From positions 248,001 through 312,000 of the forward strand of contig NZ_BMPB01000002.1 of the NCBI RefSeq assembly GCF_014647375.1: DNA of 64,000 nucleotides, written 5' to 3'. Below the pieces are notes generated by a model that saw only the letters and a list, made by a program, of their open reading frames with translations, searched no databases and was not told the DNA's origin. Positions 27,373 to 35,966 of this stretch are shown piece after piece. The translations under genes and the position numbers were made by a program. The DNA is from Parabacteroides faecis (lineage in GTDB: Bacteria > Bacteroidota > Bacteroidia > Bacteroidales > Tannerellaceae). Every line of letters starts with the position of its first letter. The stretch's first letter is position 1.

Positions 27373-28001
27373 CACTTTTCAGTATTAATCCATTTATTTA
27401 ATTGAGAATCAAAATGCTTTATAACTTTAGCCGGATTACCGACAGCAACCGAATAATCAGGAATATTTTTTGTTACAACACTACCTGCTCCTATTTGACA
27501 TCTTTTTCCTATATGTACTCCTGCTACTATAACAGAGTTTGCTCCTATATGAGAATCATCTTCGATGATAACATCTTTTTTTACCAAAGGCTGCTCATTA
27601 GAATCATGATTGCCGTCTTCATATCCATGATTAAAACCGGAAATGAATACATGTTGTCCCAGACCTACCTTATTTCCTAACTTAACAGGACCAATTACAA
27701 CTGATCCTATGCCTATTCTTGCATTATTACCAATGATGACATCGCCAGCACCATTGTTAATGGTGGTGAAATCTTCTATTAGTGTATTAGTTCCTACTGT
27801 GAACTGATTCCAGGGAAAGACATCGATCCTTGATTTGCTTTTCCGAATGGTTGCTCCTTTTCCTTTCTTATGAAAAAAGGGATTTACAAACCACTTTACC
27901 CAGAATCTGGGTTTAGGATTTTTGGGGGATGATATTAAAAATAAAACGAAATGCTTTAATGTCTCATTTTGTTTTATCTTTTGTTTAAGGCTATTATTCA
28001 T
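27372..28001 (-). CDS. Left-handed beta-helix (hexapeptide) O-acetyltransferase
   Basis: A 209-residue protein of the LbetaH acyltransferase class. Imperfect hexapeptide repeats run from about residue 70 to 185 (DVIIGNNARIGIGSVVIGPV; IEDDSHIGANSVIVAGVHIG; QIGAGSVVTKNIPDYSVAVG), with the loop histidine in GFNHGYEDG as the likely catalytic base. The end AVGNPAKVIKHFD is standard. It probably acetylates a sugar of the repeat unit using acetyl-CoA. Its stop overlaps the ATP-grasp start by one base. Confidence 0.88.
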   Translation of the reverse strand: MNNSLKQKIKQNETLKHFVLFLISSPKNPKPRFWVKWFVNPFFHKKGKGATIRKSKSRIDVFPWNQFTVGTNTLIEDFTTINNGAGDVIIGNNARIGIGSVVIGPVKLGNKVGLGQHVFISGFNHGYEDGNHDSNEQPLVKKDVIIEDDSHIGANSVIVAGVHIGKRCQIGAGSVVTKNIPDYSVAVGNPAKVIKHFDSQLNKWINTEK

Positions 28002-28005
28002 GGTG

Positions 28006-29124
28006 TTATTTTAAAATATTCCGATAGATTTCCAATAATGACAAAGCCGTATTTTCCCAGGAAAATTTGTTTACTCGTTGTAATCCGTATTCGACCTGCC
28101 GGATGTAGTAGGAATGATCATTTTCCAGTTGAAGTAATTTAATAGTAATATCTTCTTCATTGAATGGATCAGCCTGTATGCCTTCTTCTCCCGCAATTTC
28201 CGGCATCGCGGATGTGTTTCCAGTAATCACGGGTGTTCCACACGCCATAGCTTCAAGCATGGGAATGCCGAAACTTTCTCTGAGTGAAGTATATAGAAAT
28301 GCATATGCTCCGTTATATAGGTACGCCAGATCTTTATTGGGAATATATCCCGGATAGTATAGATAAGGTTTGATATCTTCTATCCCTTGTTCTTTCAATA
28401 TAATATCCAATTTATCTTCTTTTAAATCAGCGATCAAGAGAGGACGTTTTTTTTCCGATCTCTTTAAATACAAGCTATAGGCTTTTAATGTGCGTGGAAC
28501 ATTCTTTTTAGGATCTGTATTTCCAAGAAAAAAGAGATATTCGTTCCCTTTTATATATTTTCCTGTAACGGACGACGCATCGGATATCGGGCGGAAGTGC
28601 CGGCTATATCCGTTATATATCGATGTTATTTGGCTATCGGGTAGAAGCAATGCGCTTTGAATACGGTTACGTTCAAAATTAGAAACTGTAATAATCTTCT
28701 TGCATTTAGGTAAAATGCGAGGAACGACTAACCGGCGGTAATACCACCCCATATTTTGATAGAATGATTTGTTGCCGCTTTGCCGTGGTTCCAGAAAGAT
28801 GATATCGTGTAATGTGAGTATCAATGGAACCGGGCAATAGATAGGAGCTGTGTTACTTGTACAATGCAGTAAATCTACTTTTATTTTTGCTACGGCACGA
28901 GGTAAAGCCACCTGTTCCCAAAGAGGATATGTGGGGCAGTTTACCTCTATAATATGCATGTTGGGAGTTTCCTCCAGACAGCGGTCTTCTCCAGGACTTA
29001 CAAAAATATAATACTCATTTTCTTTGTCTACTTTTTGTAATTCCCGTATGCTTTCTAAGGCAACAAAGTCCATCCCATGTTTGTTTGGACGAAATATGCG
29101 TTGTGCTTCAATGGCTATTTTCAT
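28006..29124 (-). CDS. Family 4 glycosyltransferase
   Basis: A 372-residue GT-B retaining enzyme. The start MKIAIEAQRIFRPNKHGMDF, the LTLHDIIFLEPRQSGNK segment, KIITVSNFERNRIQSALLLP and the C-terminal donor site ESFGIPMLEAMACGTPVITG (EX7E motif) are all standard for family 4, close to mannosyl or rhamnosyl transferases. Its start lies 17 bases inside the upstream GT2 gene, so the two are coupled. Confidence 0.9.
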   Translation of the reverse strand: MKIAIEAQRIFRPNKHGMDFVALESIRELQKVDKENEYYIFVSPGEDRCLEETPNMHIIEVNCPTYPLWEQVALPRAVAKIKVDLLHCTSNTAPIYCPVPLILTLHDIIFLEPRQSGNKSFYQNMGWYYRRLVVPRILPKCKKIITVSNFERNRIQSALLLPDSQITSIYNGYSRHFRPISDASSVTGKYIKGNEYLFFLGNTDPKKNVPRTLKAYSLYLKRSEKKRPLLIADLKEDKLDIILKEQGIEDIKPYLYYPGYIPNKDLAYLYNGAYAFLYTSLRESFGIPMLEAMACGTPVITGNTSAMPEIAGEEGIQADPFNEEDITIKLLQLENDHSYYIRQVEYGLQRVNKFSWENTALSLLEIYRNILK

Positions 29125-30337
29125 ATCTAACAGTGTGTTTTGTATGAATAAAATGTTTATTACCTCCCCTTAATCGAAAAAGATTGAGAAACATTAAAAA
29201 AAACAATACCGGCAAACTGATAATCGCCTTTTTGAATTGTTTGTCTACTAAATAATCAGGAACAGCCAAGCTGAAAGTTATACCAATAAAAAGTAATAAC
29301 CCCCACCATTTAATTGATAGAAATATATTGATAACACTTAAGAAACAGGCGATAAGGATAACAAAACCTAATAGTAGGATGCGGGGAGGCATCATCCATT
29401 GGAATAATTTATCACAGTAATCCCATTTCCCTCTTAATATAGCCCCCGGTAATTGGGACATTCCTGAAAACAAATTATAAAATTGGGTAGCTAACCACCG
29501 ACGCCGTTGATTATAGAATTCTTTTTTACCTCTTACTTTTTCATCAAAAGTATATACATCTTCCAGATACTCTATATATATATTTTGTAAGAGTAATTTA
29601 CGCTCCATATGTTTATCTTCACCTACCTTATCAATCCCCTGGATTAGGTTTTTGAATAAGGTGTATTCGAAAGCCATACCGGATCCGCTTAATCCGGAAG
29701 AAAAACCGAGACGTGTATGTCCTTTTCTAAAGATAGAATTATTGATTTCTTCGCTGACAGCATCAAGGACTGCTGTATTTGTATCCCGGTTTTTGGCAAC
29801 TCGGTGTGTCTGTATAGCTAAACATCCGGAATAAAAAGCATCATTGATTTTGTCTAAGAAGTCAGGTTTTACAATATTATCAGCATCAAGGACTACAACC
29901 ATATCAAATGATAGTTTTTCTTGTTCAATATATTCAATGGCTTTTTCCAAAGCATAGATCTTGGTATTTATCGGATCCGATATTTGAGTGACTTTAGCAG
30001 TTATTTCTTTTAATTTAAGAATTGTTTTTTCCTGCATTTGATCTGAAACAACAATTACATCATATAATTCTCTAGGATAATCTTGTCTGAGAAATGATTG
30101 AACAGAATCAATGATTACTTCATCTTCCATATAAGCAGGAAACAATATAGCATATCGGCATTGTTTATTAGCTTTAGGGTAAGTATAAGGAGCTTTCTTT
30201 TTTGAATAAGCAGCAAATATGAATAGATATAAAACCGCTATCAGAAAAAGTAAAAAAAGGATGGCATCGATAAGCAGGAATATATATTCTTGTTTATCTA
30301 TCCAATTGTTCTTTATATTAAATAATAATTCTATCAT
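29108..30337 (-). CDS. Membrane-bound family 2 glycosyltransferase
   Basis: 409 residues, with one N-terminal membrane helix, a cytosolic GT-A domain and C-terminal membrane helices. Motifs are AILFPAYMEDEVIIDSVQSF, VVLDADNIVKP (DxD-type), EDKHMERKLL and QRRRWLATQF (processive-type QxxRW). It is a paralogue of the 21446-22621 gene. Enzymes of this layout can build a chain or transfer to lipid carriers. It directly follows the polymerase gene with an 11-bp gap. Confidence 0.85.
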   Translation of the reverse strand: MIELLFNIKNNWIDKQEYIFLLIDAILFLLFLIAVLYLFIFAAYSKKKAPYTYPKANKQCRYAILFPAYMEDEVIIDSVQSFLRQDYPRELYDVIVVSDQMQEKTILKLKEITAKVTQISDPINTKIYALEKAIEYIEQEKLSFDMVVVLDADNIVKPDFLDKINDAFYSGCLAIQTHRVAKNRDTNTAVLDAVSEEINNSIFRKGHTRLGFSSGLSGSGMAFEYTLFKNLIQGIDKVGEDKHMERKLLLQNIYIEYLEDVYTFDEKVRGKKEFYNQRRRWLATQFYNLFSGMSQLPGAILRGKWDYCDKLFQWMMPPRILLLGFVILIACFLSVINIFLSIKWWGLLLFIGITFSLAVPDYLVDKQFKKAIISLPVLFFLMFLNLFRLRGGNKHFIHTKHTVRYENSH

Positions 30338-30348
30338 ATTTCTATCAA

Positions 30349-31800
30349 CTAAAGGTTTGTATAATTACTAAGTTCTTTGTCAAAATACTTTCCATTTAAA
30401 ATAAAACTCATACCCATGAAAGCAATGACCATTGTTGGAAATTGTCCCCAAAATGAGTTTCCATATGCGCTCATAAACATACCAAATATGGCACATAGCC
30501 AGCCTGTTAATATCCCTTTAAGTTCCGGATCATGTATATTGAACATTAAAATCCATGATCCACGGCCTATAGTAATAAGAACCATTCCCATATATATGAT
30601 CAAACCGATTATTCCTGTTTCAACCCATATCTTAACATACCAGGAGTCTGTAGGTATAGAAGTTGTAAAGCGTTTGGATAGTTTTACCCCCAAACCATCA
30701 CCGGATAATCCCAGGCCCTCTCCAAATGGTTTATATTTTAGATATTCCTTTAATTTCCTTTGGTTTTCTTTACGGACGATGTATGAAGCATCTTCACTTG
30801 GTTTAAACGCTGTTCTCATTCTTCTGATCGATGAATTACTTTGTCCGATCATCGTAAAAGCGAAAAATACATAAACTAGGGCTAAAGAGATGCTTCCTAG
30901 TATTATTGATCGCGTTTGTTTGCTCACAACAGTATAGAGTGCTATTCCAGCCAAAGGGACAATTATGGCTCCCCGGGTGCCGGAAAGCATCATAGTATAT
31001 AAAGAAACAATAGCAACAATTACATAGTAAATCTTGAGTGTTCTATTTCTTATATATAAAGATGCTATACCTAAAACAATACCTGCACCTCCCATATTTG
31101 ATCCCATATTACTGGCATCCGTGAAAAATGAAAAATAGCGTATTCCGGAATGTATTAAATGAGTGGTTGCACCTCCGTTATTGAGCCATCGGGTTTCAAA
31201 AGTATCAAAGCCTACATATTTTTGCATAAAAGTTTTCAGTATCGCTAATACTGTGAAAAGTGAATAAGTGAATAAGATGGCTTTCAATATTTTGTATTTG
31301 GTGCATAATAAAGAAGTTATAACTGTGATGATTAATCCGTTAATAATTAATCCTCTGGATAAAATCCAACCATCCAATAGCGCACTTGGATTCATAATTT
31401 CCAAAATACAATAGGATGCCCATAGCAATGAAAATGCACTTAATAGGTGAAAACATCTTTTCCATTCGATATTGTGATAGAGTGCGCTTTGTATAATAAT
31501 CAGTATGAGGGTCAAAACATATAATATATCCATAATTATACTTATTCCTTCTATCGGTATATAACGAGTGATCCCAAGTATGAAATAATTGATAGTAAAG
31601 ATGATGAATAGCATTAATTGAGGATATCTCAAAATTAAAATTCCTCCGGTACATATAAAAGGAAATGTTATAATTACTGCAAACAGAGGTATGTTCATGG
31701 ATAATAAGGCCATAAGAATACCAACTAACCCTACCAATATTAAAAGATAGAGAAGTTTAACGGAACGAGTTTCGCCAGGTATGTAATTACTGTTATCCAT
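30349..31800 (-). CDS. Wzy-like polysaccharide polymerase / O-antigen ligase family protein
   Basis: 483 residues from the ATG at 31800; a TTG four codons upstream overlaps the Wzc gene and is less likely. There are about 11-12 hydrophobic segments. A large periplasmic loop occurs late in the protein (about 320-390), as in Wzy and WaaL, and it carries SGTRGAIIVPLAGI before it and EGLGLSGDGLGVKLS within it. In this locus it should polymerise flipped repeat units, with chain length set by the Wzc-like protein upstream. Membership of the Wzy/O-antigen ligase superfamily is clear from topology and these motifs; the exact reaction is inferred. Confidence 0.82.
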   Translation of the reverse strand: MDNSNYIPGETRSVKLLYLLILVGLVGILMALLSMNIPLFAVIITFPFICTGGILILRYPQLMLFIIFTINYFILGITRYIPIEGISIIMDILYVLTLILIIIQSALYHNIEWKRCFHLLSAFSLLWASYCILEIMNPSALLDGWILSRGLIINGLIITVITSLLCTKYKILKAILFTYSLFTVLAILKTFMQKYVGFDTFETRWLNNGGATTHLIHSGIRYFSFFTDASNMGSNMGGAGIVLGIASLYIRNRTLKIYYVIVAIVSLYTMMLSGTRGAIIVPLAGIALYTVVSKQTRSIILGSISLALVYVFFAFTMIGQSNSSIRRMRTAFKPSEDASYIVRKENQRKLKEYLKYKPFGEGLGLSGDGLGVKLSKRFTTSIPTDSWYVKIWVETGIIGLIIYMGMVLITIGRGSWILMFNIHDPELKGILTGWLCAIFGMFMSAYGNSFWGQFPTMVIAFMGMSFILNGKYFDKELSNYTNL

Positions 31801-31801
31801 G

Positions 31802-33961
31802 TTATTCTCCAATTGCAGAGTTTTTTGCTGTTAATCCCATATAAATAATACGGTTTGAAAGTGAACGAATAGAGGTTTCCGGGGGTAATTGACCGGTAAA
31901 GTCTTCTACAGCTTCACGTGAAGCATTATTCAAATAGAGATATAATGGTTTGTCCTGAGCCATATCATGTAGATATTTCACAAACTCTTCATCACTGTTT
32001 TTCCATACTCTGCGAGCATTGGCAATTAAGAGATTAACATCTGCTTTGTTTAACAGATTAACCGGTAGGCTATTATCTTTAATTGCAGGGTATTCTAATA
32101 AGATTATGTCCGGATGGTCGTTATCTTTTATGTAAGAATCGATTTCTCCTGAAGATAAATATGTTGCGTCAATCGGAAAATCTATTCCTGCAACCAAGTG
32201 CTTGACATTGAATCCAATTTCCTTCCAATATTCTGTTATATACTGGCAGACGAAACTTTTACCTTCTTTTCTATCTATACTTAATATATTGATATGGAAC
32301 GTATGACCTTTTTTCATATATTGCATCAGTCGGTTACAAGTATAGGCAGCTGAAATTCTGTTGCATGCTTTTATGAATCCTCTGTATTTTAATTGTTGAT
32401 TGCCTGTAAATGCTCCTAAAACGATCATTTTGGTAAGTCTTCGGGCACGTTCTGCATCCCGTAAAGTTCTGTCTAATAATTCGACTATCAAATTAAGACC
32501 AATAATGAATATTATGCTTCCGGCAAATGCAGCAATGATCAGTAGCATTCGTTTGCTTTTATCACTAAACAAAGGGAATGCAGGCTCCGAGATGGTATTC
32601 AATGTTGCAGTGGTAAGCTGCAGGTTCTTTTGTTTCATCTTTGCCATATTCAGAGCATGTAACACTTGTAAATAAGATTCTTCGGTAACATGGATTTCAC
32701 GTTCTTGCCTGTTGATTTGTGTTCCGACAGGAGAATATGTTTTATATTGTTCCGCAAATTCTTTTTTTCTTTGATCCAATATTTTTAATTCAGCTTTGGC
32801 TTTTATGTTGATGATCGTTTGTGAGAGCCATTCGTTGACTAAACCGTCAATTGAAAGACCTTCTTTACTTTCTTTGTAGTTATTTATTTGTTCTGTTAAT
32901 GTTGCAACTTTTTTCTCGGCATTTTTTAATTCTTCTTTGTATTTCAATAGTTCCAGATCATCATTTTGGGCTTCTTCCGTAGTGAAAATTTCAATTTCGG
33001 TGATTTTACCGTTTATTTTTGAAATATCTTCTAATGCTTTGATAAATTCATCATTTGCTTTTACCAGTTTGATACGGATTTTCATATATTCTTCAAGACC
33101 TTCTATTAACTGTGAAGAACTATTTATCCTGCGGATAACTTCTTCGTGTCTATTTTCAAAATCAGCAAATGAACCGGCAATTGCTTTTGTTTGTTCCTGA
33201 TAATTGATTACGCTATTTTGAATGTTATAATCTGTTAGTTCGTTTTCAAGTTTATTCAATTGCTCGCGCAGCCTTTTTTGCTCATTCTCATAGTATTTTA
33301 CGATGTCATCAGCTGTTTTATATTTCAGTTGATTATATGAAATACGTAATTCCTCACTGATCAGTTTTACGGTTGTTAATGTGATTCCCGGGTCTGTAGA
33401 GGTATAAGCAATATCGATTAAGTCACTGTTACCTAAACGTTTTACAATGATTTGGGATAATGATCCGTAACTATAGTACGGGGCGAACCCATTAAATAAT
33501 CTGTATAAAAAATTATGCGTATCGCCTTGTTTATATTTTTCAAGATTGTTTACTGTTTTCTCAAATGAATCTTTGTCGACCAGGTTCAGGACTTCCTTGG
33601 GCACAAGTGTAATCAAGTTTTGGTAGTTTTTAGCTGATATATATTTATTATCGATATTAGCATCCCCATTAATCAGGTTAGTAGCCAGTAATTTCATAGA
33701 TACAGTTTCTAAAGTACCTTTTGATTTGGTTAGATTTACCAGATTATCGAACGTATTGTTCACACTCATCCAATCCGGTTTACTTTCGCTTTCTAATCCT
33801 GTATTTGATGTAATACCTGTATATATAGATGTATTTACAGTATATTTCTTTTGCATAAATTGCGTAAAGTAGGCAACTAATGCTGTCACGACAAGTGAAC
33901 CCAGTATTAGTTGGTAACGGATACGATGTAGAAAACGGGATATATAGAGTGTGATATCCAT
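31802..33961 (-). CDS. Wzc-like chain-length determinant with degenerate kinase domain
   Basis: 719 residues. The N-terminal Wzz domain starts with a membrane helix (about 17-35). A long periplasmic region rich in heptads follows (about 210-430, coiled coil). Then come the GNVR-like segment, a second membrane helix (about 475-500) and a cytosolic Rossmann domain resembling bacterial tyrosine kinases. The kinase-like part is altered: the Walker A region reads SIDRKEGKSF and lacks the usual first glycine, the Walker B aspartate position reads ILLEYP, and there is no C-terminal tyrosine cluster. It may thus bind nucleotide without autophosphorylation. It lies between the TolC-like and Wzy genes with 3-bp spacing and no gap on the other side. 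Confidence 0.85.
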   Translation of the reverse strand: MDITLYISRFLHRIRYQLILGSLVVTALVAYFTQFMQKKYTVNTSIYTGITSNTGLESESKPDWMSVNNTFDNLVNLTKSKGTLETVSMKLLATNLINGDANIDNKYISAKNYQNLITLVPKEVLNLVDKDSFEKTVNNLEKYKQGDTHNFLYRLFNGFAPYYSYGSLSQIIVKRLGNSDLIDIAYTSTDPGITLTTVKLISEELRISYNQLKYKTADDIVKYYENEQKRLREQLNKLENELTDYNIQNSVINYQEQTKAIAGSFADFENRHEEVIRRINSSSQLIEGLEEYMKIRIKLVKANDEFIKALEDISKINGKITEIEIFTTEEAQNDDLELLKYKEELKNAEKKVATLTEQINNYKESKEGLSIDGLVNEWLSQTIINIKAKAELKILDQRKKEFAEQYKTYSPVGTQINRQEREIHVTEESYLQVLHALNMAKMKQKNLQLTTATLNTISEPAFPLFSDKSKRMLLIIAAFAGSIIFIIGLNLIVELLDRTLRDAERARRLTKMIVLGAFTGNQQLKYRGFIKACNRISAAYTCNRLMQYMKKGHTFHINILSIDRKEGKSFVCQYITEYWKEIGFNVKHLVAGIDFPIDATYLSSGEIDSYIKDNDHPDIILLEYPAIKDNSLPVNLLNKADVNLLIANARRVWKNSDEEFVKYLHDMAQDKPLYLYLNNASREAVEDFTGQLPPETSIRSLSNRIIYMGLTAKNSAIGE

Positions 33962-33964
33962 AAG

Positions 33965-34750
33965 TTATCTATTTATGATCTTTACGTTTGTAAGCATTTC
34001 TAACAGAGTGACTGCATTATGCAAGGTAGTTCGTCCTTCCTGATAAAGAATAATAGCATTTGTTCGTCTTCCTTTTTCTATAGAAAGTTCGCCTATTCCA
34101 ATTTTCCCATTGATGAAGTCTTGCTCGGATATTTTCATTTGAGCGCTATATAGTGCAGCTGCGTCAGACTTCGCTTTTAAAGTTGCTAAAGATTGTAGAA
34201 CATCATTGTATGCTTCTAATATCTTCAACTTTCGTTCCTCGATCGACATTTCATATTCATAATCCAGTTGACGAAAATGTGCTTTTTTTGCTCTTATCTT
34301 TTGCTTACGACTAAATAGATCGCCAAAAGGAACTGAAATGGAGAAACCTGCGCTGTATGTACTTTGATTGCTGCCCAGACTGGTCGTGAACATAGGATCG
34401 TCCACTGTTTCTGTTGATGATAATTGGACAATTCTTCCATATTGGTATTGTCCATATATTCTGAAATAGTCCAGCCATTCCCTTCTTGATATTTTCATCT
34501 CAGCGTTGGCTTCTTCTCGTTTTGCTTCATAAATTTTAATAGAAGGATGATCGTAAACAGATTGTAAAAAGACAGAAAGAGGAGGTAACTGAATCCGTTC
34601 ATAATCGTCCAGCATTGCTTGTATGGAGTCGTTGTTAACCATAGTAGTGACTTCTACCGTAGTTGCCTTATTAAAATAGTTGCTTTTATTTTTCTGGCAG
34701 AAACAGTAGGAAGTATTTATCAGTAATAATATAATGAAAATGTTTTTCAT
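33965..34750 (-). CDS. Short TolC-like outer membrane protein
   Basis: 261 residues from the ATG at 34750, which opens a signal peptide (MKNIFIILLLINTSYCFCQ). An ATG at 34771 overlapping the upstream gene is also open. Similarity to the outer-membrane efflux family is seen in FLQSVYDHPSIKIYEAKREE, SAGFSISVPFGDLFSRKQK, and DFINGKIGIGELSIEKGRRT. Only one TolC repeat is present, against two in the 431-residue pump protein elsewhere in this window, so the protein is about half the usual length. It could form a trimer or hexamer for polysaccharide export with the coiled-coil Wzc-like protein encoded 3 bases downstream. No Wza-type export gene is in the locus. This function is inference. Confidence 0.75.
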   Translation of the reverse strand: MKNIFIILLLINTSYCFCQKNKSNYFNKATTVEVTTMVNNDSIQAMLDDYERIQLPPLSVFLQSVYDHPSIKIYEAKREEANAEMKISRREWLDYFRIYGQYQYGRIVQLSSTETVDDPMFTTSLGSNQSTYSAGFSISVPFGDLFSRKQKIRAKKAHFRQLDYEYEMSIEERKLKILEAYNDVLQSLATLKAKSDAAALYSAQMKISEQDFINGKIGIGELSIEKGRRTNAIILYQEGRTTLHNAVTLLEMLTNVKIINR

Positions 34751-34763
34751 CAGCTTAGAGTCT

Positions 34764-35933
34764 CTATACATCTTCCTTTTGAATGAATGCCGTAAATGTT
34801 TTGATAATGATCATCATATCCATACGGAAAGAAAATTCTTTCGCATACTTGATATCCAGAAGCTTTCGTTCTTCAGCGGACATTTTTCCTGCACCTCCGC
34901 GTTTTTCTACCTGCCATAAGCCGGTTAGGCCGGCAGGAGCCATAAAGCGGTTTACATATTCGTCGCTTGTGAGTAATTCGGCTTCGTATAAAGGAAGCGG
35001 TCGGTTTCCTACAACTGACATGTCACCCTTTAAAATGTTGAATAGCTGCGGGAGTTCGTCTATGCTATATTTTCTGATGAAATGTCCCACACGAGTGATT
35101 CGCGGATCGTTTTCCAGTTTGAAGAAAGCATTCGAACGCTCTGTGCGTTTGGTTTTCAGATAATCGTTTTCGGATGTACTTAGATTATCTGAGAATAAAA
35201 GTATATCCTGTTCAATATTGCCGGAAGTGGCTTGCAGAGGATCCTCTGCAGCGGACGAAGAGTTGTTTGACTCTTCGTCCGCTATTTTTTTAGTGTATTG
35301 ATTCAGTTTCTGATACTCTGCAAGTCTTTTGTCTGCGTCCGCATACATGGAGCGGAACTTATAAAAATCGAAAATTTTGTAATTACTGCCTACACGTTTC
35401 GACTTGTATACGACTTTTCCTCTACTTTCAAAAAGTATCGCTAATGCCGTTGTTATGAGTATGGGGGATAAACAAAGGATCGCTGATCCGGCAGCCAGAA
35501 TATCGAATGAACGTTTCCATACCGGCAAATGAAATTCAGCCAGAGATGAAATTGGGTTATCTTTTCTGGATTTCTCTTTTTCTTTGAAATCGATGACGAC
35601 GGACAATAACTTTTGCATGTCTTCTTTTGAGGTCTTTTTTGAGATCATGCAATCGATACCTGCTCTCAGATAAGGTATTTTCTCTTCTTTACGTAATGGC
35701 TCGCTTATTAAAATGATATAGAGAGCCGGATACATTTTATGAAGCTGGGTGATGGTCGGTATATCCGTTAATATATCCTGTCTTTCCACAAATACGCAAA
35801 AATCAACCTCATTGATAAGGGTGAGATTTGATTTTAACTGTTGGAAAGTGAGACATTCGGAAATCTTGCATTGCAGAGTTTCTCGTAGGTGAGTTGCTAA
35901 AGGAATATTATTCCCCCAAAAGATATATTCCAT
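34764..35933 (-). CDS. Initiating sugar-1-phosphate transferase with receiver-like N-terminal domain
   Basis: 389 residues. Residues 1-115 look like a response-regulator receiver that has lost its chemistry: the acidic pair is replaced (WGNN at 6-9) and the phospho-acceptor position is V49, while the later ISKK lysine remains. From about 133 it is a WbaP/WcaJ-type polyprenyl-phosphate sugar transferase: membrane helix in PVWKRSFDILAAGSAILCLS, then KSKRVGSNYKIFDFYKFRSM, DPRITRVGHFIRKYSIDELP, GDMSVVGNRPLP and PAGLTGLWQVEKRGG. An insert of roughly 65 residues, rich in Ser, Asn, Glu and Asp, separates the FRSM and DPRITR parts. It would start repeat-unit synthesis on undecaprenyl phosphate. The fused receiver-like domain suggests control by protein contact. 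Confidence 0.88.
   Translation of the reverse strand: MEYIFWGNNIPLATHLRETLQCKISECLTFQQLKSNLTLINEVDFCVFVERQDILTDIPTITQLHKMYPALYIILISEPLRKEEKIPYLRAGIDCMISKKTSKEDMQKLLSVVIDFKEKEKSRKDNPISSLAEFHLPVWKRSFDILAAGSAILCLSPILITTALAILFESRGKVVYKSKRVGSNYKIFDFYKFRSMYADADKRLAEYQKLNQYTKKIADEESNNSSSAAEDPLQATSGNIEQDILLFSDNLSTSENDYLKTKRTERSNAFFKLENDPRITRVGHFIRKYSIDELPQLFNILKGDMSVVGNRPLPLYEAELLTSDEYVNRFMAPAGLTGLWQVEKRGGAGKMSAEERKLLDIKYAKEFSFRMDMMIIIKTFTAFIQKEDV
35250..35283. repeat. Perfect palindrome inside the sugar transferase gene
   Basis: Arms of 14 bp (35250-35263 and 35270-35283) enclose a 6-base loop. It lies in the Ser/Asp/Glu-rich insert of the transferase. On the plus strand it is followed by a run of Ts, so it looks like a terminator for antisense transcripts. 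On the coding strand it would be a strong mRNA hairpin. Confidence 0.6.
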
Positions 35934-35966
35934 ACTAATGTCGTTTTTACCCTGGTGTTTAAGTAC

